Source: Alisma plantago-aquatica (taxonomy: Eukaryota; Streptophyta; Magnoliopsida; Alismatales; Alismataceae). From it: 64,000 nucleotides of DNA. Of this stretch, positions 35,960 to 48,066 are shown one piece after another. Positions within the stretch are counted from its first letter, which is position 1; every line of letters starts with the position of its first letter. A program made the translations under genes and the position numbers. The DNA is taken from positions 299,440,558 through 299,504,557 of the forward strand of contig OY856409.1 in NCBI GenBank assembly GCA_963693085.1. The letters are read 5' to 3'. The notes beneath the pieces are model-generated. The model searched no databases. It saw only the letters and a program-made list of their open reading frames with translations, and was not told the origin of the DNA.

Positions 35960-36560
35960 AATGCCAGAGGAACCCGCTTCGAATGTGCCTAAGGCTAAAA
36001 GGATGCTTATTGAAGCATGTCAATTATGCCATAGACATTTGAATACATAATGCTTTGTTGTATGAACTATGAGTTGGATGAACAACATGAATACATGGAC
36101 ATTCTCAAGATGATAACTCATCTTAAGAATCATGTAAATAAAACAAGGTATAATTTGAGTACAAAATGACAAAGAGAGGTCCAGTAGAACCCCATGTGCT
36201 CAATGTGATTGGACATATCGAATGACTGGGATTTCTCTTAGATCAAAAGTTGACCAAGAAAATGATTATGCAAGCATTTCATGAATCATATAGTCAGTTT
36301 ATCAAATGATTGGCATGTTGATGCCAAATCAAGGAAGAAGAAGGACAAATCCGTGATGATGATCAGTAGAAGTGAGTCCTAGGTCAAAGGCAAGGCTAAG
36401 AAGTGTTCTAAGACTAAACTTAAGTCCAAGTCTTCTACACTCAAATTATGGAGAAGGGTAAGTGTAAAAGGAATCTGACCTTTTCACTTAAAGGATAAAG
36501 AAAATAAAATGCCACCATTGTCACTAGTCTGCACCTTAGAAAGGAATTATCCTCTTCATA
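35960..36560 (+). pseudogene. Copia gag remnant
   Basis: Pieces in shifting frames read ELDEQHEYMDILKMITHLK (near 36075), IMQAFHESYSQFIK (near 36270) and a zinc-knuckle residue CHHC with WK-NYP-like spacing near 36510. All are typical copia gag landmarks in the right order, with many stops between them. Confidence 0.6.
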
Positions 36561-37005
36561 GAGGATATCAGGAAGAAGATAGAGATAGAGATCTCTACTT
36601 CAAGACCTGAGAATTAGTAAGCTAGAACTGTGTGGAGCAAGGGTTGCTTCCTCTATAGTTATAAACAGTCATTCATGGGCATGCAATAGAATTAGTGAAT
36701 TTCTATTATGTACTTGCCATTGATGATGAAAACATCATATGTCTTGTATGACAAGAACATTATGTTTCATTTATAAAGATATGATCTTTTATGGCAATGC
36801 CCTATGTCTCACAAACTATACTTGATAGTTTTTGAGACAAATGTGTATGACACATATATTTAATGACTTGATAACTCAAACAATGAATACCTACATCATT
36901 GTAATCTAGAGCGCATAAATAAGAAATGCATTTCTAGAATCCATATGATGGTTATCTGACTCTTTTGGTTATTGAACGAATAGAGACATACAAGTCTTAT
37001 TCTTT

Positions 37006-37320
37006 GTGCAATATGACAAAAACATCTTCACTAGAGGTAGTGGGAGATTGACTATTCCATTAATACTAGTACATACTGATGTACATAGACCTTTTAGAAT
37101 GAATGCTAAAGGTAGTTACAAGTACCTCATTACATTTACTAATGCGATAAATAGATATTTGTATTTAATGAACTACAAGTATGAATCTCTTGAAGTGTTA
37201 AAGGAGGTTATGAACGAAGTACATAACTCACCTGGTAAAGTATTAAGATACATTGATAGGATCAATGTTGAAATATTTAAACCAATAGTTTGAGAACCTT
37301 CTGGAGAGACTGTGGTAGTG
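37006..37320 (+). pseudogene. Copia integrase remnant
   Basis: An open stretch reads LVHTDVHRPF, KGSYKYLITFTNAINRYLYLMNYKYESLEVLKEVMNEV, which is the start of the copia integrase core. The first catalytic Asp (HTD) is present. Where the LRSDRGGEY motif is expected the sequence is LRYIDRINVEIF, so the second Asp motif is destroyed and the ORF stops at 37293. Confidence 0.75.
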
Positions 37321-38124
37321 TATCACAATGAACTCCACCTGAAATATATTGATGTGTCAAAAAGAAGGAATCACACAGTGTTAAGTCACGGTGTGATTAT
37401 TAATGTATCTAGCTAATCTTCCAATATTCTTTTGGAACATGCTTTACATGAAAACAATGTACCATCTAAAATGGTTCAAAAGACGCTAAATGAGATATGG
37501 CAACCGAGGAGTATCGATATGTCTTTTATACTGATTAGGATTGAAAGCTTGTATAAGAGAATAGTTTCTTAAAAGGCTTTATCCACAAATCACATGAATA
37601 TTTTCTTATTGAATACTACTTATATTCCAACCCAATAACAAAGTATTTGTTGCTAGGATGGCTGAATTCCTAAATGGAAATTAATTCTAAATGAATCAGT
37701 GGGATTAAAAGTAGAACTCAAAATGTTCGAGACAAATAAGAAAACATAGAATCTAAAGAGGTACAATATGAACACAGAGAATCACAAGTTGTTGTGGAAT
37801 CTCATGTCCCTTATGTAAACACAGAACTCATAGTTCTAGTAGAACACTCCTTGAGTTTGAAAAATTATGATATCTTATAACTCAAAAGATGGCAAGTTGA
37901 TCATAGAGATGAGTCAACAACCTACCTAGAAACTATTGAGGGATCATATTTTGAGAAATGGATTTCATCCATAACATCAATAATGGACTCCATGTAGCCA
38001 ACAAGGTATGACCTTGGTGGATCCACCTGAAGGGGTAAAACCCATTGGGTGCATTTGGGTATTTGAAAGGAGACCAAACATGGAAGGGTAGTTTGGTTGC
38101 AAAGAGTTTTCAACTAGTTCAAAG

Positions 38125-38680
38125 TGTTCAACATGATGAAGTCTTTTCACCAGTTACCATGGTGAAATCCATATGGATCATGCTTGTTGTTGCAACTTAA
38201 TATGACTGTGAGATTTGGCATATGGATGTTAAAACTGCATTCCTTAATTGGAATAATTAAGAGGTTGTGTATGTGACACAGCCTAATGGTTTTATAAATC
38301 CATTAATGCAAATAAATTATATATGTTACAAAGATCAATTTGTGGATTGAAGCAAGTATCTCAGAGATGGAATCTTCTATTTGATAAGACAATTAAAGGG
38401 TTTGACTTGAATTAGAATGAATATGGAATCTGTGATTACAAAAGATTTAGTGGCAGCATATCTTAATATTCCACATAATGATGATTGACGTCCTTATCCT
38501 GCATACGTTAAAATTTGGCAAGGAAAGTGCCTTCTATGAGAATGGTTTAGGTGAATCATCCTATGTGATAGGAATCAAGGTCTATAGATATAGACCTAGA
38601 AAGCTTCTTGACCTAAGTAAGAGCACATACATTGGCAAGATGTTGAAGGGTTCAACATCTAAGACTCAATGAGAGAAAAT
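38125..38680 (+). pseudogene. Copia reverse transcriptase remnant
   Basis: EVFSPVTMVKSIWIMLVVAT, then EIWHMDVKTAFLNWN, VVYVTQPNGFINP and, in the 38478-38672 frame, VIGIKVYRYRPRKLLDLSKSTYIGKMLKGS are readable. Stops interrupt the frame near 38200 and 38260. The YVDD region (near 38470) is not intact. Confidence 0.75.
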
Positions 38681-38757
38681 GTGTCCATGTTCCATGGAGT
38701 TAGTCTCTTAGGAGCCTAGTGTCCCAATTCTTATGAAGAATAGGAACACATTGATAG

Positions 38758-39170
38758 ATGTCATATGCATTCACAATTGGATCTATCTTGAATGCAATGT
38801 CATGTACTTATATTGTTATCTCATATGTATTAGACATGACAAGAAGATATCCAGTAATCTTGTATGTATTGGACATGATGAGAGGATATCAAGTCATCTC
38901 ATATGTATTTGACATGATGAGAGGACATATATATACCTACCTAGCAATATTGTATATATTAGACATGACGAGAGGGTATATGTCAGATACCAATGAGAGT
39001 TACTGAACTACCATAATGAACATCCTTTAGTGCTTGTGAAGAAATAAAAGGATATTCTCCTTGAGTTTGGTGATAAGGAAGAGTTAGGTGTAAAGAGTTA
39101 CATCGATGCAAGCTTCCAAACTGACAAAATAGTGGAAATCTAAATTTGTGTTTAACGAAAAATAAGAACT
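38758..39170 (+). pseudogene. Copia RNase H remnant with an internal 39-bp expansion
   Basis: It starts like the copia segment before RNase H (MSYAFTIGSILNAM). The ISYVLDMTR segment is then repeated four times. It continues through NESYW and, after frame shifts, to VKSYIDASFQTDK (about 39090-39125), which contains the first RNase H Asp. Confidence 0.7.
38826..38985 (+). repeat. In-frame 39-bp tandem repeat, four copies
   Basis: TGTATT(A/G)GACATGA starts at 38826, 38865 and 38904 (period 39 bp, 13 codons), with a diverged fourth copy at about 38955 after a 12-bp insertion. Each copy encodes a variant of ISYVLDMTRGYQ. Confidence 0.85.
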
Positions 39171-39569
39171 GTAAACTAGAAAGGGTTCTGAGCTGATGAC
39201 ACTTGTTCAAATCTACAAGAGAAGATGAGTATCTCTGTATTATGAGAATAGTAGAGGATATTGTATGGATCAGGAAGTTCATATGGGTGAACTTGTGTGA
39301 GGTTCCAAACCATTGATGACACATTACAAATACTAATGACAACAATGGAGGTACTAGTTAGGCTGGGAATCTCAGATATCTTACTACAACACTTCCATCT
39401 CATATGAGTAATCATACAGTAAAGAGAAGTGAAAATTACAAAATATTGGCTTAAACCAAATGTTGCTAAACATGCTATGAATGCACTTACGCAGTAGAAG
39501 CATGATGGTCATGTTAGGTCACACAAGATGAGATCCATGGGTGATTGGCTCTAAGTGCAAGTAGAAGTA

Positions 39570-41726
39570 TGTTGGTATGTATGCCCAGAGAGCCAGTCAT
39601 ATGATGATTGTAATGGCATAACATGTAAATGATTTGATTAATAATAAAGTCAAGCTTCCAATTTATTTTATATATTCAATTATGAGATAATTAATAACAT
39701 AATAAATGTTTAGAGAATCATATTACTCAATGACATATGTATTCAAGTTACTAACCTTGTAGATGAGATCATATGGATGTTAAGAGTACATATACATATT
39801 TTCATTATGTCCCTGATTGTTTGTTATTGTGGAAGGTTGATAGACAACAATAACACATAAGATCAGAGTGTGAGCTGGTTGATGACTAAATCTCATTAGT
39901 CATGATATGGGAATATCAAATCAATCACACAGATACATGTTAGAGAATAGTGCATTGGATAGACCCACCGTGAGACTAACACATGGAAGTCATAGTCAGG
40001 TATCATAGTGATGGTGGTGGTTGTGGTTCTTAGACCTGAAATCACTACACTCATCACATGTCATTGGGTACACTTTAACATCATCAAACAAAGTCCTAAA
40101 ACATGAGTTGTTATAAAGGTGATGATTGGGTGACTTTGACAAATGGGGATTGACTGTGAGTGATAGATATGGGATTTTCCCTCCTACAAGAGTATTATAT
40201 CAAAGGCCTCTTAATTAGCGAGTCTGAGAAAAATATGTCCATACGCATGTATGTGATATTGAGGTTACATATATCTCATGCAGTCTGCTCTACTTCAAGG
40301 AACAAAATTAAATAATAATGAGGATGATTGCTCCATGTCTCTAGTTCAATATGGATATTAGCGACAAAGGAACTATACAAACACTGCAATACTATACATA
40401 GATTGTAGGTTGAAGTTTCTCCCCAACTTTTCATTCACTTGGGTAGCAATGATGTGTGACTAGGCACCGCTCATTGCTTGTGATGTCGTAAGCTAGTTAT
40501 GGGAATTCACTGACAGCGTGATATGGGACCTATAGGGTCACACAAATAGGAACTCATATAGAATAGGAGTTTGATCTTGAATGATGATTGGATTGATTAC
40601 TAAAGTTTTTAGGTATTTCAATTCATGCAATTGAACAGTTGACTAGACTGCCAAATGATCAGTTCAAGTGTTGAGACTGTTGTTTGGAGTGTCAAATTGA
40701 TTGTATTATACATTGGTTAGAATTATTCCCGACCTAGACTGTGAGACGCCCATCTCGCTTGTGCAAAACGGCCCTCTGGCCTGGTATGAGATGCCTATCT
40801 TAGTTGCACCAAATGGCTATCTCTGGGGTGTAATTCGATTGCATCAAGAAATGGTGCTAACCTCATGTTGAGTACTAATTGGAATTGAATTGTCGACATA
40901 TGTGTAAAATTGGAAAGTGGGAAACAACTATTTTTCTTAGCAAAATGGTCATCTCACTGGGTGACATGACCATTTCAGTTCACGCAGGTTGTGAAACTTC
41001 CAGAATTGTTGCAAAAATTCAAGATCTTCTGGTCCTTTCCACTCCCACTTTAGTCCCGCATTGGCTGGGGACTGGGAACCCTGACCCTAACCCCTCCTAT
41101 ATATATAGGGGTACTGGGGGCTTCCCAGAACACAACTACAACATAGACAATCGAGAATATGTTGCTCTGACAATTGTTTTCCTATCTGGTTGTGGTAACC
41201 ACGAGAGCCTAGGCAAGTCCTACCCGTATAGGGAGGGATACCCACGGGAGAGAAACAATTGAGGATCATTGTCTTGGAACAACATGTTGGTGGCTAGTAC
41301 ACCAACAGGAGGGACAACTCCTACACCAATGGGAGGGACAACTCCTTGTCCATTCTTGTAGGATGATAGGAGATCTAGTTGGTCTGTGAGGACTACTCTA
41401 GATACATGAGTCATTTTCTTACTGCTACGAGGACAATGTCAACTCGTAGCTTTTGGCAAGATCTGAGGAGCCATTGTTTGAGTCTGTTGTCCGTGGAGGA
41501 GCAGCCATACGAGTCCAAGTGTGACTAGGAGTTGTACAAACACTGTCCAAGATAGAGTGTGCATTTACATCGATGAGAATTGTCGATCGCTAGACTTTCT
41601 CTAAGACCAGGTATATCTTCATGAAACCATCATTCCCATTGTATAGTTATTGATGCAATCTACTGGTTAATGGGAAACATGTCAGTAAAAAAATCTACTG
41701 CATACCGGATGACGTATTTCCCTACA
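39570..41726 (+). repeat. 3' LTR of the old copia element
   Basis: It runs TGTTGGTATGTATGCCC...TTTCCCTACA. The TATA is CTATATATATAGG at 41097-41109. The purine-rich GCAAGTAGAAGTA just before it is a worn polypurine tract. The 40879 ORF is a promoter-region artefact. Confidence 0.9.
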
Positions 41727-41731
41727 ATAGG

Positions 41732-43552
41732 TTCATGTTGTTTTACTTTCCAAATACTAATTTTATACCATCTTTGTTGACCCATTTTCCCTTCTTGGGG
41801 TCCATGTGTGGTTTTATTCCTATGGGAATTCATGGACATGTGATGAAAGAAGACTAAAAAGAGATGTGCAAGAGTTTCCCACTATTGAAGATTCAATAGG
41901 AATCCATGATAAATCTTGAAATTTTATGTAAAGCTTCTACAACTCCGATGTAAAGAATGATTGTAAAAAGATCTGTTTATATTATCTAATATTAGTTTGT
42001 ATATATTCGATTGTAAGAATCGGGTCTTTACACATATGATTTTTATCGTATCGAAACCCTATTGATCTAAGATCTCGTATTATGTCTTTTTTATATCTTA
42101 GTTCGGCCTTCTTTATGAATCTTATTTAAGAATCATAACTTGATCACTACTCAAAAGGTACACTTAATCTCTTGATCCTTCTATGATATTGTCTTGTTTG
42201 TATGTATGCTCCACTTAATTACTTGCTTGATCTTTTGTTTCAATAACTACTATTTTCATGTTTGATTATACTATGGTGGAAAACCTTGAACATAATGTAT
42301 AGGTATCCATTCGATGACCTTGTATGTCTACATGAATTCTCAGGGTAAGGGCACATGGTAAAATTAAAATAGTGTTAACTCAATGAATTTGGTCTCGAGG
42401 TCCCTCGCATAGAAACATGGTGACATTTGGGCTTTGATCCAGAAATGCCCCTCATGGACCCTTCCTTTGGAAATGGTCAAAAGGTTTATGTTAATATATT
42501 AGAAAAAGAAACTTAAAACATACTTTGTATAAAACAATATCGTTCAAAATGTTCTCACCTTGTTTCTACTTCTTTCTTGATATAATTTTTCTAGACAAGC
42601 AAGTTTTATTATACTTTTAATATGTGAGTACGTCTTTACATGGTGTACTTAATGATTTAGTATTAATATATTTCATTTATCATCTTTTGATGCCAAATGA
42701 AGATTCGGTGCAACTACTCTATGAAATGAAACACCAATGGGAAAAATTTAAAATAGAAAGGGGAATGTGTCGATATCTACTTCATGCATGTCGTTATATC
42801 TTTGTTGTTACTGCTTTTACACATATAATGCATGTGTGAAATATTTGTGTCATTCTACGGATGGATGCCCAAACCCTACTACCACTGACTATATATTCAA
42901 TGGTTGTAGGATTAACAAATAGATCTATGACATCAACACTCTAGAATAGTGCCACATGGAAAATCCCATGGTCCACTAATGAAAAGCCTTATGCAATGCA
43001 ACCTTTTACTAGGGTTTCCCCGACGCACAAATCCTAACTTTTTGTTTCCTTTTTTCTAATCTAACAAGGAATTAATATCAAAACTTCTTTTAAGATTTCG
43101 ATCCCCAAAATATTAATTTGTAATTATAAATACCCCATATCCACCATATCAATGTATCCCTTTCAACTCTCTTAAAGCCAAAGAACGACTACCTCCTTTA
43201 TTCAGAATGTTATTACCCAGTTCCTAGAATATCCTTCTTCTATCACATCAACTCCCTTGTGGTGAGACGATGTAGAGACTTAAGACAAAAATAGGGCCAT
43301 ACTATTTATTGATAGTTATCTGTCTTGATTTTGACTTGTTCAAAACTATTCTTCAATTTGGCAACCATACAAGAAGCTTCTCTAACTACTCCAATAAAGA
43401 CTCATCCAACGAAAACTACTATTCTTATTGATCTTGAGATTGACTGCTAATCTAGTTATTATCTATTGCAAATTTTTTAACTAGATTAATTATCATGTAG
43501 ATCTAATTGACTTCTTTGATCCTTTGCTTGATTATATACACAAAACAATATA
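41732..43552. other. Stretch without recognised genes
   Basis: No credible coding frame is seen. A TATA-like TTATAAATACCCC occurs near 43123 and a worn ORF at 42624-42839 shows no known motif. The last bases lead into the SINE target copy. Confidence 0.4.
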
Positions 43553-43565
43553 TCTTAGTTATATT

Positions 43566-43717
43566 GGGATTAAGAGAGGCATTTTCTCCCCCTCTCTCAT
43601 GCCCATAAGGAGGCCGAATGTCTGAGAGGGTGGTAAACCAAGGGGAAAGATTTGAACCCGGGTCCTTTTATTATGGGACACCGTGTTTGACCACTTGAGC
43701 CACTCCTTGTCGGCGGG
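43566..43717 (-). mobile_element. tRNA-derived SINE (152 bp)
   Basis: The minus strand carries a Pol III A box TGGCTCAAGTGG (plus 43691-43702) and a B box GGTTCAAATC (plus 43649-43658), with a tRNA-like GACCCGGGTTC context. Perfect 13-bp target copies TCTTAGTTATATT flank it (43553-43565 and 43718-43730). The 3' part is pyrimidine- and purine-rich and ends CTCTTAATCCC, without an obvious long poly(A). It is transcribed by Pol III and moved by a partner LINE; the partner is unknown. Confidence 0.9.
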
Positions 43718-43730
43718 TCTTAGTTATATT

Positions 43731-44342
43731 AAATCCATTTTTTTAACGTTTCTTCTATAACTTCCCACATCTTTTCCCAATTTCCTGGGATGAGTTTCTA
43801 CTTGGAAATCTGGTAGACACTAAGATCCCAATATAAAAATTAGATTTTTGGAGATGATAGTCATCTTGAGTCCTCAGATATTTGCACACTTGTAATGGAT
43901 TTTCCCTTGTTTTACTACTCTATTTTACTTAACTAAACTCAAACCAAATGATTTTTCTAAACTCGAGACTTTGAGTAGAAATACCAATTTACAACTAATA
44001 GGGGGTGCCTAACACCTTCATCGAGCATAATATGTTTCCAGTTCTAATATTTTGGGCCAAGATTTCTGCATTTTATCATCCTTCGGTAGATTCACTCTTT
44101 GGTCTTTTTGAAATTTTTTGAAGATTCGCAAGCTTATCCATAGTTTTCCTTTTGATCACGGAAAACTACATTAATACAGGAGCTTCAACTAGTCAATATA
44201 TGTAGAATAATGAGGTGAATAAACCATATTTATAGCCATCTACAGATAACAGAACATATATATGTTTCCTGAGACAACTCAAAATCCCAAGCAAAGTTTG
44301 ACATGGATGATTGTTTTTTTTCATAGGTCAAAAGTGTAAACA
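43731..44342. other. Short stretch without recognised genes
   Basis: No ORF of note. A GGGGGTGCCTAACACCTTC box (about 44000-44018) forms a small hairpin (GTG...CAC) of a kind I associate loosely with gypsy LTRs. Confidence 0.35.
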
Positions 44343-45251
44343 CAATTGTCTAGTCAAAGATATCAGACTTTAAATTTATATCTGACTAGAAGAGATGTCT
44401 GCAACTAAATACGAAGTCTTTGTAGTAATGTGAGGTCGAACACAGGAACAAGAAGAACAACGGAACAAGAACGGGAGATCTTGACTTAGTTTAGTTGAAT
44501 CGAATAAGTAAATTTTGGTGTTCTGATTAAGGAACAAATTAATCTAATTAAGCAGTAAATCTAAGCTATGAAAGACCAAAGAAGAAATAAAGAAAATTGT
44601 GAAACGGTAAAAGGGGAAACTTGGATTGATTTCACCAATCAAGCCAGCCACAACTATGTAAAACATTCCCTCCTAAATTATATATGTTTTTTACTCATTT
44701 TGTAAATGGTCATAAAATATATTTATTTCTTCCTTCTCTCGAGATCTAGATAGATTTCTATCTAAGGAGGTTCTCTCTCTCGAGGTAATACCTGAAAGAT
44801 ACTTGAAAAATTGTATGACTATTGTTATAGCAACTCCTCACTCTTGTGACTCTACTATAATATACTCTAGATCTCGTTGAAATCATTCTCTCAAATAATA
44901 TTCATATCAAACGTCAGAAGAGGGTAGTTAATCATCAATCCACGCAATGAAACAAAAGTATAAAAACAAAACTTTTAAGAGCATATGTCATAAAATTAAA
45001 AAGGAAACAATTACATGGTCGGGAGGATCTGACGACTACTTCCAACCCAAGTTATGGGGTCTAGACTCTCATGACACAACAAGGAAACATGTTACAACAT
45101 TTAATCTAGACTTGACTTTGATCTCGGGTGTTGTCTTTGGGCTCTTTCTCTCCAAAATACGAGATCCATGAGTTATAGGAATAGACTTGGAAGTCGAAGA
45201 GTTGATCTTGAGATTTGAAAAATCAAAATATTTAATGCAGTGGGGTTGTTG

Positions 45252-45690
45252 AGCGGTAAAGTCGTCGATTGCTAGTCTGTCGACCGAGACTGTCATCAAT
45301 CGGGATGTCGATCAGTGTCGTCGATTGAGATGCCGACCGGTGGTTGCTGGTTGATATTCACAGGTTTCTATTGATGTGTTGTCTATCAAGTTGTTGGCTT
45401 GTCGAGGTGTTGGTTACCGGCCTGCTGGGCTGTCGACCTTCTAGGCTATCGACCAGAATTGTCTAATGATATCTCGTCAACCAGCAGCTGTCGAAGGTGT
45501 TTGTCGACCGGAAACATCCACAAGTGACCGTCGACCGGGATGTCGAGCAGTGCTGGTTGTCGATCATGCATGGTAATCATTGTCAATAGAATTGTACAAT
45601 TAGTTATTGCGTGCATGCATCGACAGTGCTGGTCGACAAATGCTATTGATACCTTGCTTAAGCGTCGATGGTCATTAACATTTGGCGGAG
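45252..45690. repeat. Array of GTCGACCG-type motifs
   Basis: About a dozen copies or variants of TGTCGACCG, TCGTCGATTG and GTCGAxCAG occur at irregular 15-50 bp spacing, for example GTCGACCGAG at 45279, GTCGACCGG near 45512 and GTCGACCGGG near 45531. The core matches the arms of the Sirevirus hairpins, but full hairpins are rare here. No gene is present. Confidence 0.6.
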
Positions 45691-45708
45691 CTCGACAACC
45701 TTCTTTTT

Positions 45709-47135
45709 GAAAAAAAATTAGACATCGTCACTTACCTACCCGTCCACCCACAGCAACAATTAAAGTAATAAAGGATGAGGGTAGTAGAAAAGAGAGAAAA
45801 TAGTTTTATCCATAATTTTCAATCCGGAGTGTATTTTTTGTTGAAATAAATTATATTAGAATCTTTATAAAAAAAAATATTTTCCAACAAAATTAGTGTT
45901 GACATACTTTGAAATAATGATAATACGAGAGTAATATAGTATACGTATTTTAAGATATCATACAAATGTTCTGGATACAGTACTCGTGAGTATAGTACAT
46001 CACTTACATGTGAGTATAGTACATCACTTACATGTTTCTCCCAAATCATGTACAATAGCTACTTGTTCATATATTGATTCGATTGAGCTTACACTAGTAA
46101 TGAGTTTAGTATTGTACTTTTAAATGAAGGGGAAAGGATTAGATGTTCTTAAACAATACTTGAAAGAATTGTAGTTTAGTAAAATGTGTATGTTTTTAGT
46201 TAAATGTGAATTAGTTTGTATAGGTATTGTATGTGGTTATCGACATTCTTTTATAAATGACATGTCTCGTACAGTACTAACAACATCATCAAATCATATA
46301 TTGTTGTTATGTCTCGTATGGTACATCTAGTATTATACATTTAGTATTATACTTTGTATTACAAAATGTGGCTCTTAGTACTGTACTTTTTGTAGAATGT
46401 GTGTGTATCCTTGTATATAATTTTAGTCAAACACTACAGTCTAAATGTATGCAAAAATAAATATAAATGATAAAATGTACAATACTTATAAATTTGTGAC
46501 ATAATATTGAATGTGAAAAATAAGGAGACAATTAGTATTGTATGTCTATACATATTATGAATGTGAATACTTTAAAAAAATGGAATGTGGTTGTTAGTAT
46601 TGTACTTCTAGTTTTGTACTTTATTTTACAAAATTTGAGTGTTAGTACTGCACTTCTTGTAGAATGTGCGCGTATCCTTGTATATGATTTTTTTCAAACG
46701 CTACATTCTAAATGTATGTAAAAATTAATATAAATGATAAAATGTACAATACTTATGTATTTCTGACATAATATGAAATGTGAAGAAACAATGAGGCAAT
46801 AAGTACCGTTGTACCTGAATGGTCAATCTCAGTACAGTATCTGAAAACGTACTTTACTTTTGTATACTTTTCTCCTCAATTATTATATTCTAATATTATT
46901 TTTTTCAAAGTATGTCAACATTGGTCTTAATAGAAAGTATTTTTATAACGAACCTAATGATGTTTATTCCGACTAAATATTTCTTACGATTTGAGAGTTA
47001 TGTGCAAAATATTTCTCTCTCCAATTTTTTCCTCTATCATGGTGTATTTACTTTTTATGCCACATCAGCATTGACCACGCCTCCCAACCACCGGGTGGAT
47101 GACCGGGTAGGTGGGAGGGTGTGTGTAGCGTAACT
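45709..47135. mobile_element. Non-autonomous DNA element with long inverted terminal repeats
   Basis: About 200 bp at the left (45727-45930) is an imperfect inverted copy of the right end (46890-47132); the best segment is GTTGACATACTTTGAAA against its complement at 46904-46920. The outer ends share TACCTACCCG and CCACCC. A 9-bp direct repeat CTTCTTTTT (45700-45708, 47136-47144) could be the target copy. Long TIRs plus a 9-bp duplication suggest a Mutator-like (MULE) element. The interior has no transposase and holds an about 180-bp duplication. Confidence 0.6.
46360..46790 (+). repeat. Internal direct duplication of the TIR element
   Basis: The stretch 46365-46520 (TTAGTACTGTACTT, TGTAGAATGTG, ATCCTTGTATAT, GATAAAATGTACAATACTTAT) is repeated at 46615-46790 with about the same order and a period near 250 bp. 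Confidence 0.75.
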
Positions 47136-47271
47136 CTTCTTTTTAAATCAAGGTTGAATGCTTCGGAAGTTAAATTGTTAATAAAGACTCCGCATTCCTC
47201 ATTGTATTAATTGTGCTCGCAATGGAAACAAGGCGCGTACATGGTAGTTGGATATTAATTATGAGGTTTTC

Positions 47272-47432
47272 TATACAGACCTATTATGAAACCCAAAACG
47301 GAACCCTAAGAAATCTCCACCACATATTACAAGATATAACAAATAAAATAATGTATTTTATTTGTTATACCATGTAACATGTGGTGGAAATTGTTTGGGG
47401 TTCTATTTTGGGTCCCAAAATGGTGTCCACCT
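47272..47432. mobile_element. Fold-back MITE (about 160 bp)
   Basis: The two halves are near-complete inverted copies around 47350: AACAAATAAAATA pairs with TATTTTATTTGTT, CCACCACAT with ATGTGGTGG, and GAACCC with GGGTTC. Ends resemble CAGACC...TGAAACCC and its complement, with TA at both edges, which would fit a Stowaway/mariner-type MITE. Confidence 0.65.
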
Positions 47433-48066
47433 AGCCTAGTATTTCTCATTAATTATATAGGTGCAGCAACGTAAAGTCCATCATGTGAAATGAAAAGATG
47501 CACAAATCCCAACAATCTTTATTTGATACCACAATTTACAATTACCAAGATCTCACCACGTGGGGGGGGGGGAATGGAAATAAGTCTCGTTTCTATTCTT
47601 GACGAGTTTCTACAATCAATTTTGTTGCCACTTATAATTGCATTCTCAATTCCCTAAGTTTCCAAGAAAATAAAAAAACCAATGCCAAATTAAAAAAATT
47701 CTATGTATTCCGCTCATCTTTCACTCTTTCTATGTATTACACTATTAATCTTGGATCAAAAAGTTCGGCCAAAATTTGTAACTTTCCTTAGCGGACAGTT
47801 ATATGTATGAGTTTTTGAAGTCTTCCAAACAATGTAAAATTGTTACCTTCTTCCTTTAATTTCTACAACCAACTTAATGGACACAAACAAATTGTGTTTT
47901 GCACTACCTGCAAGCCAAAAATGCACTAATTAAGAAACTAAGTTGGAAAAAGGACAAAAGCTACAAAAGAATAAGAATTAAACAATTAAAGGCATATCAT
48001 GGTGAATAAAGATATAAAATCTAAGATAAAATACATAGTAATATTTATCAAATTTGGGTGTTATCA

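Larger units (their letters stand above)
32238..41726 (+). mobile_element. Old Ty1/copia retrotransposon
   Basis: It has direct LTRs of about 2165 and 2157 bp, a 5-bp duplication ATAGG (32233-32237, 41727-41731), a primer site, degraded gag, integrase, RT and RNase H in copia order, and a purine-rich stretch before the 3' LTR. The LTRs have many substitutions and small indels, visibly far more than the Sirevirus pair. The lineage is uncertain; motifs such as LDLSKSTYIGKML recall the Angela/Tork/Ale side of copia. Confidence 0.9.
44343..48066 (-). mobile_element. LTR-like block related to the solo LTR at 6596, with nested insertions
   Basis: Both ends resemble the solo LTR. The left part (TTTAAATTTATATCTGAC, CTGCAACTAAATACG, GAGGTCGAACACAGGA) parallels 6615-6705. 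The right end AAATTTGGGTGTTATCA is shared exactly with 9182-9198. Inside are a CG-palindrome array, a long-TIR DNA element and a MITE; without the last two it is about 2.1 kb. No matching target duplication is seen (left AACAC, right ATGAA) and no primer site, so its status (solo LTR or part of an element) is open. Confidence 0.5.

Noticed and set aside
33570..41262. Similar ORFs at 33570-33818 and 40879-41262 that look like a repeated gene
   Set aside because: They are the same place in the two LTRs, across the TATA region, and diverge in length; this is LTR repetition, not a gene family.
43649..43702. Functional tRNA gene
   Set aside because: The A and B boxes are present but the acceptor stem and cloverleaf are not, and target copies flank a 152-bp body, so it is a SINE.
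47562..47572. G11 homopolymer
   Set aside because: A single run with no associated feature; also a likely place for sequencing error.
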